Source: Nitrosomonas marina (GTDB lineage: Bacteria > Pseudomonadota > Gammaproteobacteria > Burkholderiales > Nitrosomonadaceae). Taken from it: a stretch of DNA of 64,000 bases. Location of the stretch: the NCBI RefSeq assembly GCF_900110145.1, contig NZ_FOCP01000006.1, forward strand, positions 62,001 through 126,000, written 5' to 3'. The notes under the pieces were generated by a model, which worked only from the letters and a program-made list of their open reading frames with translations, was not told where the DNA came from and made no database searches. The translations under genes were made by a program, and so were the position numbers. Below, in pieces: positions 1-9,454 of the stretch (the stretch's first letter is position 1; each line of letters begins with the position of its first letter).

Positions 1-545
1 CTGATCGGAAATCGTGGCAGCTTATGATACATGCGTCCCAGCGCCTTGTGTGCGCCTGCATAATCGTACTGTTCGTCCAGTTCTATAACGCGCAAAAACA
101 ACTTTTCCATCGGGCGCATAAGCCGCAGCGCATTTAATATGCCGCTTTCTTCGCTTAGTTTACCCATTGCCACGGCTTTCCAGTATATCGCCACAACCTC
201 ATCCGAATGGATAGCGAGTGCGCGATCAGCAATCTCCATACAACTTTTGTAAAGCTCAATTCGTTTATTGCGCCCCTTTTCTACCTCGGCATTGGCGCAT
301 TGTAATCGCGCAAGCTCAGCGATTACCTCTGGAGCCTGTGTCGTCTGGGCCAGTTGTTTTATCCATGCGATCGTTGCCAATAGTGCAGACCGGTCAATTG
401 CGTTTCGCTGAACCGCGCGATCGATTTTCTGTTGATAGGTATCCGGCAAATATTCACTTGCAGCACGCGCAAAACCGGCATGGGTAATGCCGCCCATAAC
501 TACCAGCAATGAATAATTAAGAAAAAGAGTTTGCCAGCGCCACAT
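1..545 (-). CDS. TatT/TPR-like secreted protein, 3' end cut by window edge
   Basis: An open frame of 181 codons runs leftward from an ATG at 545 and leaves the window without a stop, so the C-terminus is missing. The N-terminus (MWRWQTLFLNYSLLVVMGG) is a plausible signal peptide or membrane anchor. Around residues 110-180 a segment reading AIYWKAVAMGKL, then LFLRVIELDEQYDYAGAHKA and LGRMYHKLPRFP resembles the helical repeat proteins annotated as TRAP-transporter T component (TatT) or tetratricopeptide proteins, where large residues follow an ALG.(L/M)Y..(A/L)P motif. That family sits in the periplasm or outer membrane and is thought to assist ligand delivery, but no TRAP transporter subunit lies in this window. 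The family call is from remembered pattern only; the ORF itself is solid, with no stop in 545 bases and protein-like composition. Confidence 0.6.
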   Translation of the reverse strand, partial: MWRWQTLFLNYSLLVVMGGITHAGFARAASEYLPDTYQQKIDRAVQRNAIDRSALLATIAWIKQLAQTTQAPEVIAELARLQCANAEVEKGRNKRIELYKSCMEIADRALAIHSDEVVAIYWKAVAMGKLSEESGILNALRLMRPMEKLFLRVIELDEQYDYAGAHKALGRMYHKLPRFPI

Positions 546-1258
546 ATTGGTCACCACTAAAAAATTGCAGCATCAACCACATGATCCAAATCACGGAAAA
601 AGCGTTTCGCGCGCATTTGAATCTTCCAAATTTCAGCGGATTATTCGGCTAAACCCACGGTTCGTCAAGCGGAAAATCAAGGGTATTTAACGTGCAATTC
701 CGGTTTTCGACAATAATTTAACAGAAACACAGAAATATCCTATATTTCAGATAATTGGATAACATTCACAAATTGGCTTCAGACAGCCTGCTGTAATCAA
801 ATAACCACAATACTATCGATGAAATTAATTCCGTCTGATAAAATTCATTGTTGAGCCAAAACAAGCGCAGTAAAGGATGTTGATACGATGCTGATACGTT
901 ACGTGTTGTTGTCGATAATTTTTACACTCATTACTCTTTTCCAACAGTAACTGGCAACAATTAACTGACAAATAATAGCTTTTTTATATGGCATAATTCT
1001 TGCTTCTAATCTATAAAGAATAAAAATAACGCTAAGAACATATAAATTTATCTGTGTTTTTTCTGTGCGACGGCGCAAATGTCAACAGACAATTATCGTA
1101 AACATCGCCCGCATATCGTGCAGCATAAAAGTTGTCTGCACCATCTTGAAACGACGGCGGCACAGCCGGTTCCTGTCTGATTCAGCCAGGAAAATATGCG
1201 CCAACACGGCCAATACGCCGCACAACTTAATTCTGTAAAAGGCAAACAATTAAAAATT
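546..1258. other. Intergenic region, about 710 bases
   Basis: No convincing protein gene or RNA gene is visible. The segment is AT-rich and separates two divergent genes, so promoters for both should lie here. The only item of note is a 20-codon hydrophobic ORF at 888-950 on the plus strand with an AAGGA-like sequence about 10 bases upstream of its ATG; it is described under findings because support is weak. Confidence 0.5.
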
Positions 1259-2146
1259 ATGCATTTACACAAACTGATACTACTTATAATGATTACCGGC
1301 GGGTTCGCGTTATGGGGAACTGCAAACGCTAATAATGTTCCACCGGTTTTAAAAAAACATCTGTCAAAAGAACCGATTAACAAAGCCAAAGTTCTGGTTG
1401 CGATGGCAAAACAGCATGAGCATGCGGAAGGCGTGCCTCGTAATTATAACCGTGCGATGGAACTATACTGCAAAGCTGCCGAGCAGGGTTATGACGAAGC
1501 CTTGTATTCGTTGGGATGGATGTATGCCAATGGACGCGGTGTCAGCCGGAATGACAGCATCGCCGTACAGCTATTCATCCTGGCTGCCGAAAAGGGACAT
1601 TCGCATGCCAATACGATGGTCCGCTACCTGGATACAGACCAGGAAGCGGAATTGCCTGACTGCCTGCAATCAATAGCGAATAGCAGCACGGTCGACTATT
1701 CAGACAAGCCTTTTTTCGATCTTGTCCAGAAACTGGCTCCCGAATACAACCTGGATCCCAATCTGGTCATGGCCATCATAGCTGTTGAATCCGCATTTAA
1801 CGAACAGGCGGTCTCGCACAAAAATGCACAGGGTCTGATGCAACTCATTCCGGCAACAGCCGAGCGCTTTGCAGTTAAGAACATATTTGATGCCGAAGAA
1901 AACATCAGGGGAGGCATGGCGTATCTACGCTGGTTGCTTGCTTTCTTTAAAGGTGATGTCACATTAGCCGTTGCCGCCTATAATGCCGGAGAAGGTGCGG
2001 TTGAAAAATACCAGGGCATTCCGCCTTTTCCAGAAACACAAGACTATGTCAAAAAAATACAGGCGCAATATGCAAAATTGACACATCCCTATGAAGCCGA
2101 CATTGTTCACAGGCACGCTGTCATAGCCCTGTCCGAATACAAATAA
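1259..2146 (+). CDS. Sel1-repeat lytic transglycosylase (SLT domain)
   Basis: The 295-residue product should be an exported peptidoglycan-cleaving enzyme. After a signal peptide (LILLIMITGGFALWGTANA) two Sel1-type helical repeats cover about residues 40-125 (AMELYCKAAEQGYDEALYSL and the following unit). The C-terminal half is a goose-lysozyme-like SLT domain: the catalytic glutamate is in AIIAVESAFNEQA, followed by the family motifs GLMQLIPATAERF and AVAAYNAGEGAV. These enzymes cut the MurNAc-GlcNAc bond and form 1,6-anhydro ends, products that the AmpG homologue encoded near 50 kb could import. The longest frame begins at 1196, but the 21 extra residues are polar and would precede the signal peptide, so the ATG at 1259 is preferred. 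It stands alone, divergent from the truncated gene at the left edge. Confidence 0.88.
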   Translation: MHLHKLILLIMITGGFALWGTANANNVPPVLKKHLSKEPINKAKVLVAMAKQHEHAEGVPRNYNRAMELYCKAAEQGYDEALYSLGWMYANGRGVSRNDSIAVQLFILAAEKGHSHANTMVRYLDTDQEAELPDCLQSIANSSTVDYSDKPFFDLVQKLAPEYNLDPNLVMAIIAVESAFNEQAVSHKNAQGLMQLIPATAERFAVKNIFDAEENIRGGMAYLRWLLAFFKGDVTLAVAAYNAGEGAVEKYQGIPPFPETQDYVKKIQAQYAKLTHPYEADIVHRHAVIALSEYK

Positions 2147-2348
2147 GCCTTTGAAAACGTCCAGACCGTCTATAACCATACAATTTCAATTATATGGCTA
2201 CACCCTGACAGACCGGACTTTATTCAGCAAATTATGTTCTCAGCCCGGAACCAGCGGAACTTCTATCCGCCAAGCGTGATCAACTATGGCATGAATTGGA
2301 TACTACGTACCTACAAAACATTCTCACATCCCATTTGGTCTGACAATA

Positions 2349-3122
2349 ATGCGCCGTTTCCAGTTTGACAATCGATGGCTCATTGCCGCGGCATTTTCCG
2401 TTCTAATGTGTGTAATGGTCGTTTCATACGACGCCAGGGGAAACTGGCGCACAGCCAGCCGCGCTTCTATCGGCATCGCACCTGATCCGGTTTCAATACG
2501 CGAAGCGGTGGTACAGGTTTATGGTGCGCGCGCTTATAGCTGGCGCGGGTATTTTGGCATTCATACCTGGATTGCCGTCAAGCCTACCAATGCCGAATCG
2601 TTCACGATCTACGAAGTATTGGGTTGGCGTCAACGCAGACAATTACCGGTCCTGGCCATTTATGATCAGCAACCGGACCGACGCTGGTTTGGCAACGCTC
2701 CCGAAATTTTTGCCGACAAGCGCGGGGATGGCGTAGATGCGCTGATCGAACGTATTGAGCAGGCAGTCGAGAGCTACCCTTACACACGGCAATATACGTT
2801 ATGGCCGGGCCCGAATTCCAACACGTTCACCGCCTGGATTGCGCGCGCCGTACCCGAACTGGAACTGAGTTTACCAGCGACAGCCATCGGAAAAGATTAT
2901 CTGGGATACCGTTTGTTTGCCACACCACCGAGCGGCAGCGGTTTTCAATTTTCGCTTTTTGGGTTACTGGGTTTTATAATCAGCAGTATAGAAGGCGTCG
3001 AGCTTAATTTTCTGGGGTTGACTTTCGGTATCAATTTCGACCCATTTGCAGTCAAGCTGCCTATTGTTGGAGACATCCAGTTGCCATCCCAGCACACCAT
3101 CGACATGCCAGAAATGAGCTGA
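2349..3122 (+). CDS. DUF3750 family protein
   Basis: A 257-residue protein with one N-terminal membrane segment (WLIAAAFSVLMCVMVVSY). The rest matches my memory of the DUF3750 family: a region around APDPVSIREAVVQVYGARA, the block YFGIHTWIAVKPTNAESF, and the highly conserved YPYTRQYTLWPGPNSNTF followed by TAWIARAVPEL. Members are widespread in Proteobacteria, are membrane anchored with a periplasmic domain, and have no established function. The second half of the protein (from about residue 195) is hydrophobic and glycine/phenylalanine rich. It lies 202 bases after the lytic transglycosylase with no shared signal, so it may be a separate unit. Confidence 0.8.
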   Translation: MRRFQFDNRWLIAAAFSVLMCVMVVSYDARGNWRTASRASIGIAPDPVSIREAVVQVYGARAYSWRGYFGIHTWIAVKPTNAESFTIYEVLGWRQRRQLPVLAIYDQQPDRRWFGNAPEIFADKRGDGVDALIERIEQAVESYPYTRQYTLWPGPNSNTFTAWIARAVPELELSLPATAIGKDYLGYRLFATPPSGSGFQFSLFGLLGFIISSIEGVELNFLGLTFGINFDPFAVKLPIVGDIQLPSQHTIDMPEMS

Positions 3123-3359
3123 AGCAATCCATGCACCGTATCGAACGGCTGCCAGCTTACAGTACTCAGCATGAAAGTGATGCCTTTCATACAAAACTGG
3201 TGCGAGCACATCGTTTTTTCATAATCTGCTGACAGTCATCATCGCTAATTTTTCACAACGCGAATTCTGTTTCCGGTTAAATTCAGGCTGACATATTGCA
3301 GAATTACGCTATCATTTTCCGAATATATTTTGAAAAATTGACACTACCAGGTTTTTGAT

Positions 3360-6300
3360 TTGAAGAACTTCCAGACAGTACCGGTCACAGATATTCAGGA
3401 CATTTTCGGCAAGAAAAACTACATACGCGGTCAGCACTATTTTCTCCAGAACAGAGTCGTTGACCTGCATATATCCACAGAAACCGCAAACACGCTGATA
3501 CTCAATTCATGCGTCATCGGCAGCGCTAATCAGCGCTATAACCAGGTCATTGCCCTCAATAAGGCTGGATTTTTTTTACAGATTAACGGGCAATGCAGCT
3601 GCCCTGTAGGTTATAACTGCAAGCATGTTGTCGCCGCATACCTGGCCTTCAAACAAACGAAGCCGCAACACAAAAATGAAACGGACAAGGCATATATCAA
3701 CTGGTTAACCAGTTTTGACGAAAACATAGAAAAAACCGATACATCACAAGAAATCATAGTCTGCGTGCTTCGCAAACATGACGTCAACACAGAGTTCTCA
3801 TTGTCGCTGCAGTCGACACGCGAAAAAAAACAAGGCGGTTTAACGGTTGGCAGGCACATTGCGCACACCAATATACGCTATGGGTATTTCTCCAGCCGAC
3901 AATACACACCGGAAGAACAGGAATTCTTCCGGCTCGTTGCAGGTCTGGACAGCAACCACCAGGACAACGCTCTGATTACCGGTGCTTTGGGTCATCTTGT
4001 TTTAAAAAGGGCTCTGCAAAATGGCCGTCTATTCTGGAATTCGCATCAGCATGCGTCATTGCGCGAAGGTGAGCCAAGGCCGCTGCAAATAACATGGCAC
4101 GCACACAAGGATAACACTTACAGGCTCGATATCACTGTGGCCAACCGATCAATTCTGCTACCGACAGAACCGCCGTTATATCTCGACCTGCAAAATTTGA
4201 TTATGGGAACAGTGGATTGCGCGAACCTGACGCACCGACAGTATCAAAAAATCCTGACCGCTCCGCCAGTGCCGGCTGAACATGTAGATGACTTCAGTCT
4301 GCGTCTGCTGACGGAGCATCCGGAATTGCCGGTGCCACCACCCAGGCCGGTTGAACTGATCGAATTGAGTGGATTATCGCCACGCCCTCGACTGAGTCTG
4401 TTGGGCCAGCAACTCGATAACGAGCGATATATCCACCTGCTCAAGCTGTGCTTTAAATATGGTGACCATACGATCTCTGCATTTCACGACAAAGCGGTGA
4501 GCATCGTTAAGACAAACCAGGGTTTCTTCAGAATTAGCCGGGATCAAGACCTAGAACACTGTGCCGTCCAGACACTACTTGAATTTGGCTTTCGTCGCTT
4601 TGAGCTTAATACACAGCAAGATTTGTTTTTTTACAGTCCGGCAGAAAACAGCGTCATGGACAGCGCCGTTCGCTGGTCGCATTTTATCGATCACCAGGTG
4701 CCGTTATTGACGGAACAGGGATGGCTAATCGAAACCGATGACAGCTTTCAGCTACAGTTCCAGCGACCGCAAAACTGGGATGCTGAAATTGAACAAAGCG
4801 GCAATGACTGGTTCAGAATGCACTTCAACATCACTCTCAACAATCAGTCATTGCCACTGCTGCCGTTGATCATGCCGGTACTGGAAAGCTACGATCGCAA
4901 TCACTTACCCGAATTGCTGAGCATTCCATTAGGAGAGCATCAATATGTCAATATTGCTGCAGAGCAGTTAAGACCTTTTCTGGACACCCTGTACGAATTG
5001 TATGACAGCGCACATTTCGACGGTAATGGTGCCCGCATTTCCCGCTACAACGCGGCCATACTGGCAGATCTGGAGCATCGCAGTTATGGTTTGTTCAGTA
5101 TAACAGGCGGCAGGGAACTGATTGAAACAGGCAAGAAGCTAAGAAATTTTCAAGGAATAGCCAATGTATCACCACCAGCTGCCTTGCACACCCGGTTAAG
5201 GGAATATCAGCAAAAAGGATTAAGCTGGCTGCAGTTTCTACGTGAATACCGCTTTGGCGGCATTCTGGCTGACGACATGGGACTCGGAAAAACCGTGCAA
5301 ACCCTGGCGCACCTGCTGCTGGAAAAAGAATCCGGCCGCATGGACAAGCCATGCCTGATCGTAGCACCCACCAGTTTAATGAGCAACTGGCGCCGCGAAG
5401 CAGAACGCTTTACGCCTGATCTGACCGTACTGATATTGCAGGGCAGCGACCGCAAGCAACATTTTGACAGAATCACACAATTCGACCTGATATTGACCAC
5501 CTACCCGCTGTTGTACAGAGACGAACAACATTTGCTGGCAAACGCATACTACTATCTGATTCTGGATGAAGCGCAGACCATCAAAAACCCGAAAGCCCGT
5601 GCGGCGCACGTAGCCCGCTGTATTAATACACAACATCGTTTGTGCCTGACCGGAACTCCAATGGAAAATCATCTGGGCGAACTCTGGGCACAGTACGATT
5701 TTTTGATGCCGGATTTTCTGGGTGATCAGGCCTGGTTTAAAAAAATATATCGCACACCGATTGAAATGCACGGCGACATCGAAATGAAAGAACGGCTTTC
5801 CAGACGCCTGGAGCCCTTCATGTTACGCCGCGCCAAACGCGATGTTGCAGATGAACTGCCGGAAAAAACGGAAATTATCCGTTCCGTTGCGCTACAAGAA
5901 AAACAGGCCGCCTTATACGAAAGCATTCGTGTCAGTATGGAAAAGCGAGTGCGTGACGCTATTGCCGAAAAAGGTCTGGCGCGCAGTCATATAACTATTC
6001 TTGACGCATTGCTGAAGCTACGGCAGACCTGTTGCGACCCCAGAACGTTGCGGCTGAAAGAAGCGCAGAAATTCAAGCACTCCGCCAAGCTCGACCTGTT
6101 GATGGAAATGTTGCCGGAATTACTTGAGGAAGAAAGGCGCATTCTGATCTTTTCGCAATTTACCCGCATGCTGGGACTGATCGAAGCCGAATTAAATCGT
6201 CGAGAAATAGGTTACAGCAAACTGACCGGGCAAACACGCCGTCGCGACGAAGCAATCGAGCTATTCAAAAGCGGCCAGGTGAATGTATTTCTGATCAGTC

Positions 6301-6599
6301 TGAAAGCGGGTGGCGTCGGACTCAATCTTACTGAAGCCGACACAGTCATCATTTACGACCCATGGTGGAACCCGGCGGTAGAAAACCAGGCCGCAGACCG
6401 CGCCCACCGCATTGGCCAGGATAAAGCGGTATTTGTATACAAACTGATTACGGAAAATACCGTCGAGGAAAAAATTCTGGAAATGCAACAAAGAAAACGT
6501 CTGCTGGCCGAAAGTGTCTACCAAAGCGGCAAAAAAGAGAAAGCCCTGCAGCTGTCAGCCGAGGATCTGACAGAATTGTTCAAGCCGCTGGCAGATTAA
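3360..6599 (+). CDS. SWIM zinc-finger SNF2/DEAD-box family helicase
   Basis: A 1079-residue Swi2/Snf2 ATPase. A SWIM zinc finger (CSCPVGYNCKH, about residues 79-89) lies near the N-terminus. A long middle region of about 500 residues without recognised motifs follows. The helicase core begins near residue 615 (LREYQQKGLSWLQFL), with Walker A DDMGLGKT near 638, the DEAQ box LILDEAQTIKNP near 733, LTGTPMENHLGELW, and the C-lobe motifs VFLISLKAGGVGLNL and QAADRAHRIGQ near 1010. Such proteins are DNA translocases; the HepA/RapA branch remodels RNA polymerase, but SWIM-bearing bacterial members are mostly uncharacterised. The frame opens with TTG at 3360, with an AGG about nine bases upstream and an in-frame stop just before it, so TTG is the likely start. 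It is monocistronic. Confidence 0.9.
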   Translation: MKNFQTVPVTDIQDIFGKKNYIRGQHYFLQNRVVDLHISTETANTLILNSCVIGSANQRYNQVIALNKAGFFLQINGQCSCPVGYNCKHVVAAYLAFKQTKPQHKNETDKAYINWLTSFDENIEKTDTSQEIIVCVLRKHDVNTEFSLSLQSTREKKQGGLTVGRHIAHTNIRYGYFSSRQYTPEEQEFFRLVAGLDSNHQDNALITGALGHLVLKRALQNGRLFWNSHQHASLREGEPRPLQITWHAHKDNTYRLDITVANRSILLPTEPPLYLDLQNLIMGTVDCANLTHRQYQKILTAPPVPAEHVDDFSLRLLTEHPELPVPPPRPVELIELSGLSPRPRLSLLGQQLDNERYIHLLKLCFKYGDHTISAFHDKAVSIVKTNQGFFRISRDQDLEHCAVQTLLEFGFRRFELNTQQDLFFYSPAENSVMDSAVRWSHFIDHQVPLLTEQGWLIETDDSFQLQFQRPQNWDAEIEQSGNDWFRMHFNITLNNQSLPLLPLIMPVLESYDRNHLPELLSIPLGEHQYVNIAAEQLRPFLDTLYELYDSAHFDGNGARISRYNAAILADLEHRSYGLFSITGGRELIETGKKLRNFQGIANVSPPAALHTRLREYQQKGLSWLQFLREYRFGGILADDMGLGKTVQTLAHLLLEKESGRMDKPCLIVAPTSLMSNWRREAERFTPDLTVLILQGSDRKQHFDRITQFDLILTTYPLLYRDEQHLLANAYYYLILDEAQTIKNPKARAAHVARCINTQHRLCLTGTPMENHLGELWAQYDFLMPDFLGDQAWFKKIYRTPIEMHGDIEMKERLSRRLEPFMLRRAKRDVADELPEKTEIIRSVALQEKQAALYESIRVSMEKRVRDAIAEKGLARSHITILDALLKLRQTCCDPRTLRLKEAQKFKHSAKLDLLMEMLPELLEEERRILIFSQFTRMLGLIEAELNRREIGYSKLTGQTRRRDEAIELFKSGQVNVFLISLKAGGVGLNLTEADTVIIYDPWWNPAVENQAADRAHRIGQDKAVFVYKLITENTVEEKILEMQQRKRLLAESVYQSGKKEKALQLSAEDLTELFKPLAD

Positions 6600-6635
6600 T
6601 GGTTCAACAAGCAACCCTGAATCTACCCTTGCCTG

Positions 6636-6688
6636 TACAGCCACCCCAAGGTTCGGCGGCTTTGCCGTGGCATTACTGGCTGTATTTT
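6636..6688 (+). terminator. Terminator-like hairpin after the SNF2 gene
   Basis: An outer 8-base perfect stem TACAGCCA/TGGCTGTA (6636-6643 with 6677-6684) encloses a smaller GC hairpin CGGC..GCCG and is followed by four T. It lies 37 bases after the SNF2 stop codon. The T tract is short, so termination strength is uncertain. Confidence 0.55.
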
Positions 6689-6979
6689 GACCCACCCAAA
6701 TCTCCCGATTGAAAAAGCACTGAAACCAAATCGGCAGTCTGCGCTTTGACCGTAATGGTTAAGCGTGTTTCTTGTATAATGACCCTACAATAAAAACAAG
6801 AAAATATCGGAACATGCTGAACGCATGGTTGCGTTTTAACTTCAGGCAAATCACTTACAGTTCGATTTTCCTGATCAGGTTTTAGGACTGGCGTTTCATT
6901 AGCCGGTTGAAACGTAATGCATTTAATGTAAAACTGCCATTTTTTTATTTCAACGGGCATGTGCCCAAAGGGAGGTAAT

Positions 6980-7933
6980 ATGAAGCTTTTTTTTATTCTG
7001 GCGCTGATTTTCAGTGCGCAAGCGTATGCAGAGAATGGCTCTCGACAGATCGATGCAGACGATTTAAAACGATTCTTTGAACCGCTGCCGGAATCGATCA
7101 TTGATGAAGAAAAAAATGCCGCATTGATTAAGCTCGGCAAGACGCTTTACCTGGACCCAAGACTTTCAGTCAACGACAAAATTTCCTGTAATTCGTGTCA
7201 CAAACTGGACAGCTATGGCGTTGATAACGAACCGACATCACCGGGTCATGACAATAAACGCGGCGACAGAAACTCCCCCACCACCATGAATGCCGCACTG
7301 CATATTGCACAGTTCTGGGACGGACGCGCCAGTGACGTGGAAGAGCAGGCATTGGGACCCATACTCAATCCAATTGAAATGGGCATGCCAAACAAAGGCG
7401 CCGTGGTGGCCAAGCTGAAAGCCATCGACGAATATCAGAAATTATTTTCGGAAGCATTTCCGAATACCAAGTTTCCATTTAATTATAATAATATAGGTGT
7501 GGCAATCGGCGCCTTTGAACGAACGCTGCTGACACCATCCCGCTTTGATGACTATCTCAAAGGCGATGCGGACGCCCTGAGCCAGCAAGAGCTGAACGGT
7601 TTGAACAAATTTATCAACGCTGGCTGTACAACCTGCCACAATGGCGTTGTCATCGGCGGCAATTCCTACAGAAAAATAGGCCTCGTGGAACCTTACGAAA
7701 CGGATGATTTGGGACGATACGAAGTGACAGGCATGGAAAGCGATAAAAAAGTGTTTAAGGTACCGAGTTTGAGAAATATCACCCAAACAGCACCGTATTT
7801 TCATGATGGCTCAGTCGAAACACTTGATGAAGCTATCCGTTTGATGGCCAAACATCAGCTTGGACAAGATGTAGATTCTGAATTTGTCGAAGACGTCAAA
7901 GCATTTCTGGGATCATTGACAGGTAAAGACTGA
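6980..7933 (+). CDS. ccpA: Di-haem cytochrome c peroxidase
   Basis: A 317-residue periplasmic peroxidase of the MauG/CcpA family that reduces hydrogen peroxide with electrons from c-type cytochromes. The signal peptide is MKLFFILALIFSAQAYA. Two haem-attachment motifs are visible: CNSCHK near residue 70 and CTTCHN near residue 222, the second followed by a glycine-rich block and, later, VPSLRNITQTAPYFHDGSV, a segment typical of these enzymes. Length agrees with the family (about 320). The longest frame starts at 6959, but the ATG at 6980 directly follows the strong ribosome binding site GGGAGG and opens the signal peptide, so it is chosen. Flanking terminators on both sides make it a single-gene unit. 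A role in peroxide detoxification during respiration or ammonia oxidation is inferred. Confidence 0.93.
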   Translation: MKLFFILALIFSAQAYAENGSRQIDADDLKRFFEPLPESIIDEEKNAALIKLGKTLYLDPRLSVNDKISCNSCHKLDSYGVDNEPTSPGHDNKRGDRNSPTTMNAALHIAQFWDGRASDVEEQALGPILNPIEMGMPNKGAVVAKLKAIDEYQKLFSEAFPNTKFPFNYNNIGVAIGAFERTLLTPSRFDDYLKGDADALSQQELNGLNKFINAGCTTCHNGVVIGGNSYRKIGLVEPYETDDLGRYEVTGMESDKKVFKVPSLRNITQTAPYFHDGSVETLDEAIRLMAKHQLGQDVDSEFVEDVKAFLGSLTGKD

Positions 7934-7962
7934 CCATCCAGCCATTAAAGATGTAACTATTT

Positions 7963-7992
7963 CCTGGGCTGGCCGCACCAGCCCGGGTTTTT
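7963..7992 (+). terminator. Rho-independent terminator of cytochrome c peroxidase
   Basis: A 10-base stem (CCTGGGCTGG with CCAGCCCGGG, one T-G wobble) with the five-base loop CCGCA is followed immediately by TTTTT, 29 bases after the stop codon. Confidence 0.88.
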
Positions 7993-8170
7993 CACGATAC
8001 AACGCTGGCTATCGTATGTATGTTCACCTGGGCCAGGTGCTGGCAATTTATCTTTCCATACTCTCATCAAAAAATTTCTCATCGAGACGCCAGCGCGATA
8101 GACTGATACGACCGTGACGATCAGGTAACTACTTCGCCAGCCGTAGGGATGGCAGCAAAGGGAATGACAT

Positions 8171-9454
8171 ATGAATGATAAACGCCTTATCCTGTCTGCA
8201 ATGATCATGCTGATCGCCCTGGCCGGCTGTGCAACCGGAAAGCAGGACAATGACACATCGCTTCCTGAATCGCACAATATCGACCCTTCGAACCAGCCGT
8301 TTTTCAAAGCCGTGCGTAAAGTCGGATTCGAAGATGCCGGCAGATTCATCATGGTTGAAGGCAGTCAATGCACCGAACAAGCGAATGGACCCGAACCGGC
8401 AAGCATGCTGATTACGCATGATATGCCCGCTTATGTCAACAACGGCACTGTAATACTCAATGGCTGGGATTTACGTTATCTGCACAGAGACCATGAGGTG
8501 CGTACACTGCGCGCCGACATTACACACAGCAAACTGGTGACTGGCGGTGGCGGCCCGCCCATGCTTGTTTTTGAGGTGGCTGGTGAATTGAGCGACCAGA
8601 ACTGGGATGATCCCTACGAATTTTGTGTCTATTACACAGGTTTGGGCTTCAACTCGGCATGGATAAATGCACGTATTGAAGGCGATTACAACGGCATCAG
8701 TACCCAGGCTTTACAAATACACTCCGAAGGACCGATTGCCACACTCGAAAGTCTATGGGACAGCGGCACGCTGAAAGGCCATGATTCGATGGTCGTTATT
8801 CCTCGCGGATTTGATTTTCAATACGACAATCAATTTGAATGCGAATTCCGTTTTCCGCCCTGCCGCTGGAATGATCCTGCCGATCATCATCTGCGTCAGG
8901 TTGCTTACAGCCTTTTCCAGACAGACGCATCTCCCAACCCGGACGGAAATCCGCACTGGGTTACACAAACCATTTTCAAGGACAGCGGTACGCGCACGCA
9001 CTGGGTCAAAACGCGTGCTGCGCTCATCGGTGGGGAGAGCGTAAAACTGCGCGCCAGTTTCCTGCCGCTTAATCCACGTTCGGGAAGAACCAACATCTGC
9101 CATAACGGCACAGATGGCATCGTGCACACTGAAACATTCCGCATTTATGATCTTCCCTATGACTATGCTGTTCCCATGTTGACAGGATGGAATCTCGACT
9201 ATGAATGTGATCACCAGCATGTGCAGCGTGCGGGCATCTGGATACACGATATCCGTTTCGATCCTGACACCAACGGACTTGAATATAAATTATCGTCCAT
9301 TCTCAGGGACAAAAACGGCGCGCCGGGATTTAATGCATCACACAGAATCAGTGTGCTGGGCTTTAACCGGTCGTCAGTACCGCCGGTAGTCGTCGATGAC
9401 CGTCCGGCTCCCGATATTCAGATCAGACTACGGAATCAGCACCCCAACCCCTGA
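8171..9454 (+). CDS. Lipoprotein with three internal repeats, family unknown
   Basis: I do not recognise a named family. The 427-residue product has a lipoprotein signal with lipobox LAGC (Cys20). Three related blocks can be seen by eye: GWDLRYLHRDHEVRTLRADI near residue 98, GFDFQYDN with DHHLRQVAYSL near 212, and GWNLDYECDHQHVQRAGIWI near 339. Each has the pattern G-(W/F)-(D/N)-aliphatic-x-Y, then a histidine and (V/L)-x-R, then beta-like sequence; the first and third also share LGFN near the end. This suggests three copies of a beta-sandwich-like domain. The signature (aromatics, histidines, few cysteines) fits a surface or periplasmic binding protein. The start ATG has a purine-rich AAGGGAA upstream. 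The gene lies alone after the peroxidase terminator. Confidence 0.8.
   Translation: MNDKRLILSAMIMLIALAGCATGKQDNDTSLPESHNIDPSNQPFFKAVRKVGFEDAGRFIMVEGSQCTEQANGPEPASMLITHDMPAYVNNGTVILNGWDLRYLHRDHEVRTLRADITHSKLVTGGGGPPMLVFEVAGELSDQNWDDPYEFCVYYTGLGFNSAWINARIEGDYNGISTQALQIHSEGPIATLESLWDSGTLKGHDSMVVIPRGFDFQYDNQFECEFRFPPCRWNDPADHHLRQVAYSLFQTDASPNPDGNPHWVTQTIFKDSGTRTHWVKTRAALIGGESVKLRASFLPLNPRSGRTNICHNGTDGIVHTETFRIYDLPYDYAVPMLTGWNLDYECDHQHVQRAGIWIHDIRFDPDTNGLEYKLSSILRDKNGAPGFNASHRISVLGFNRSSVPPVVVDDRPAPDIQIRLRNQHPNP

Noticed and set aside
6746-6780. TTGACC and TATAAT before the cytochrome c peroxidase
   Set aside because: The boxes are 23 bases apart, too far for a sigma-70 promoter; the TATAAT may still be a -10 but I cannot pair it.
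6673-7140. 155-codon minus-strand frame over the peroxidase 5' end
   Set aside because: It lies largely over the leader and start of the well-supported cytochrome c peroxidase and has no family resemblance.
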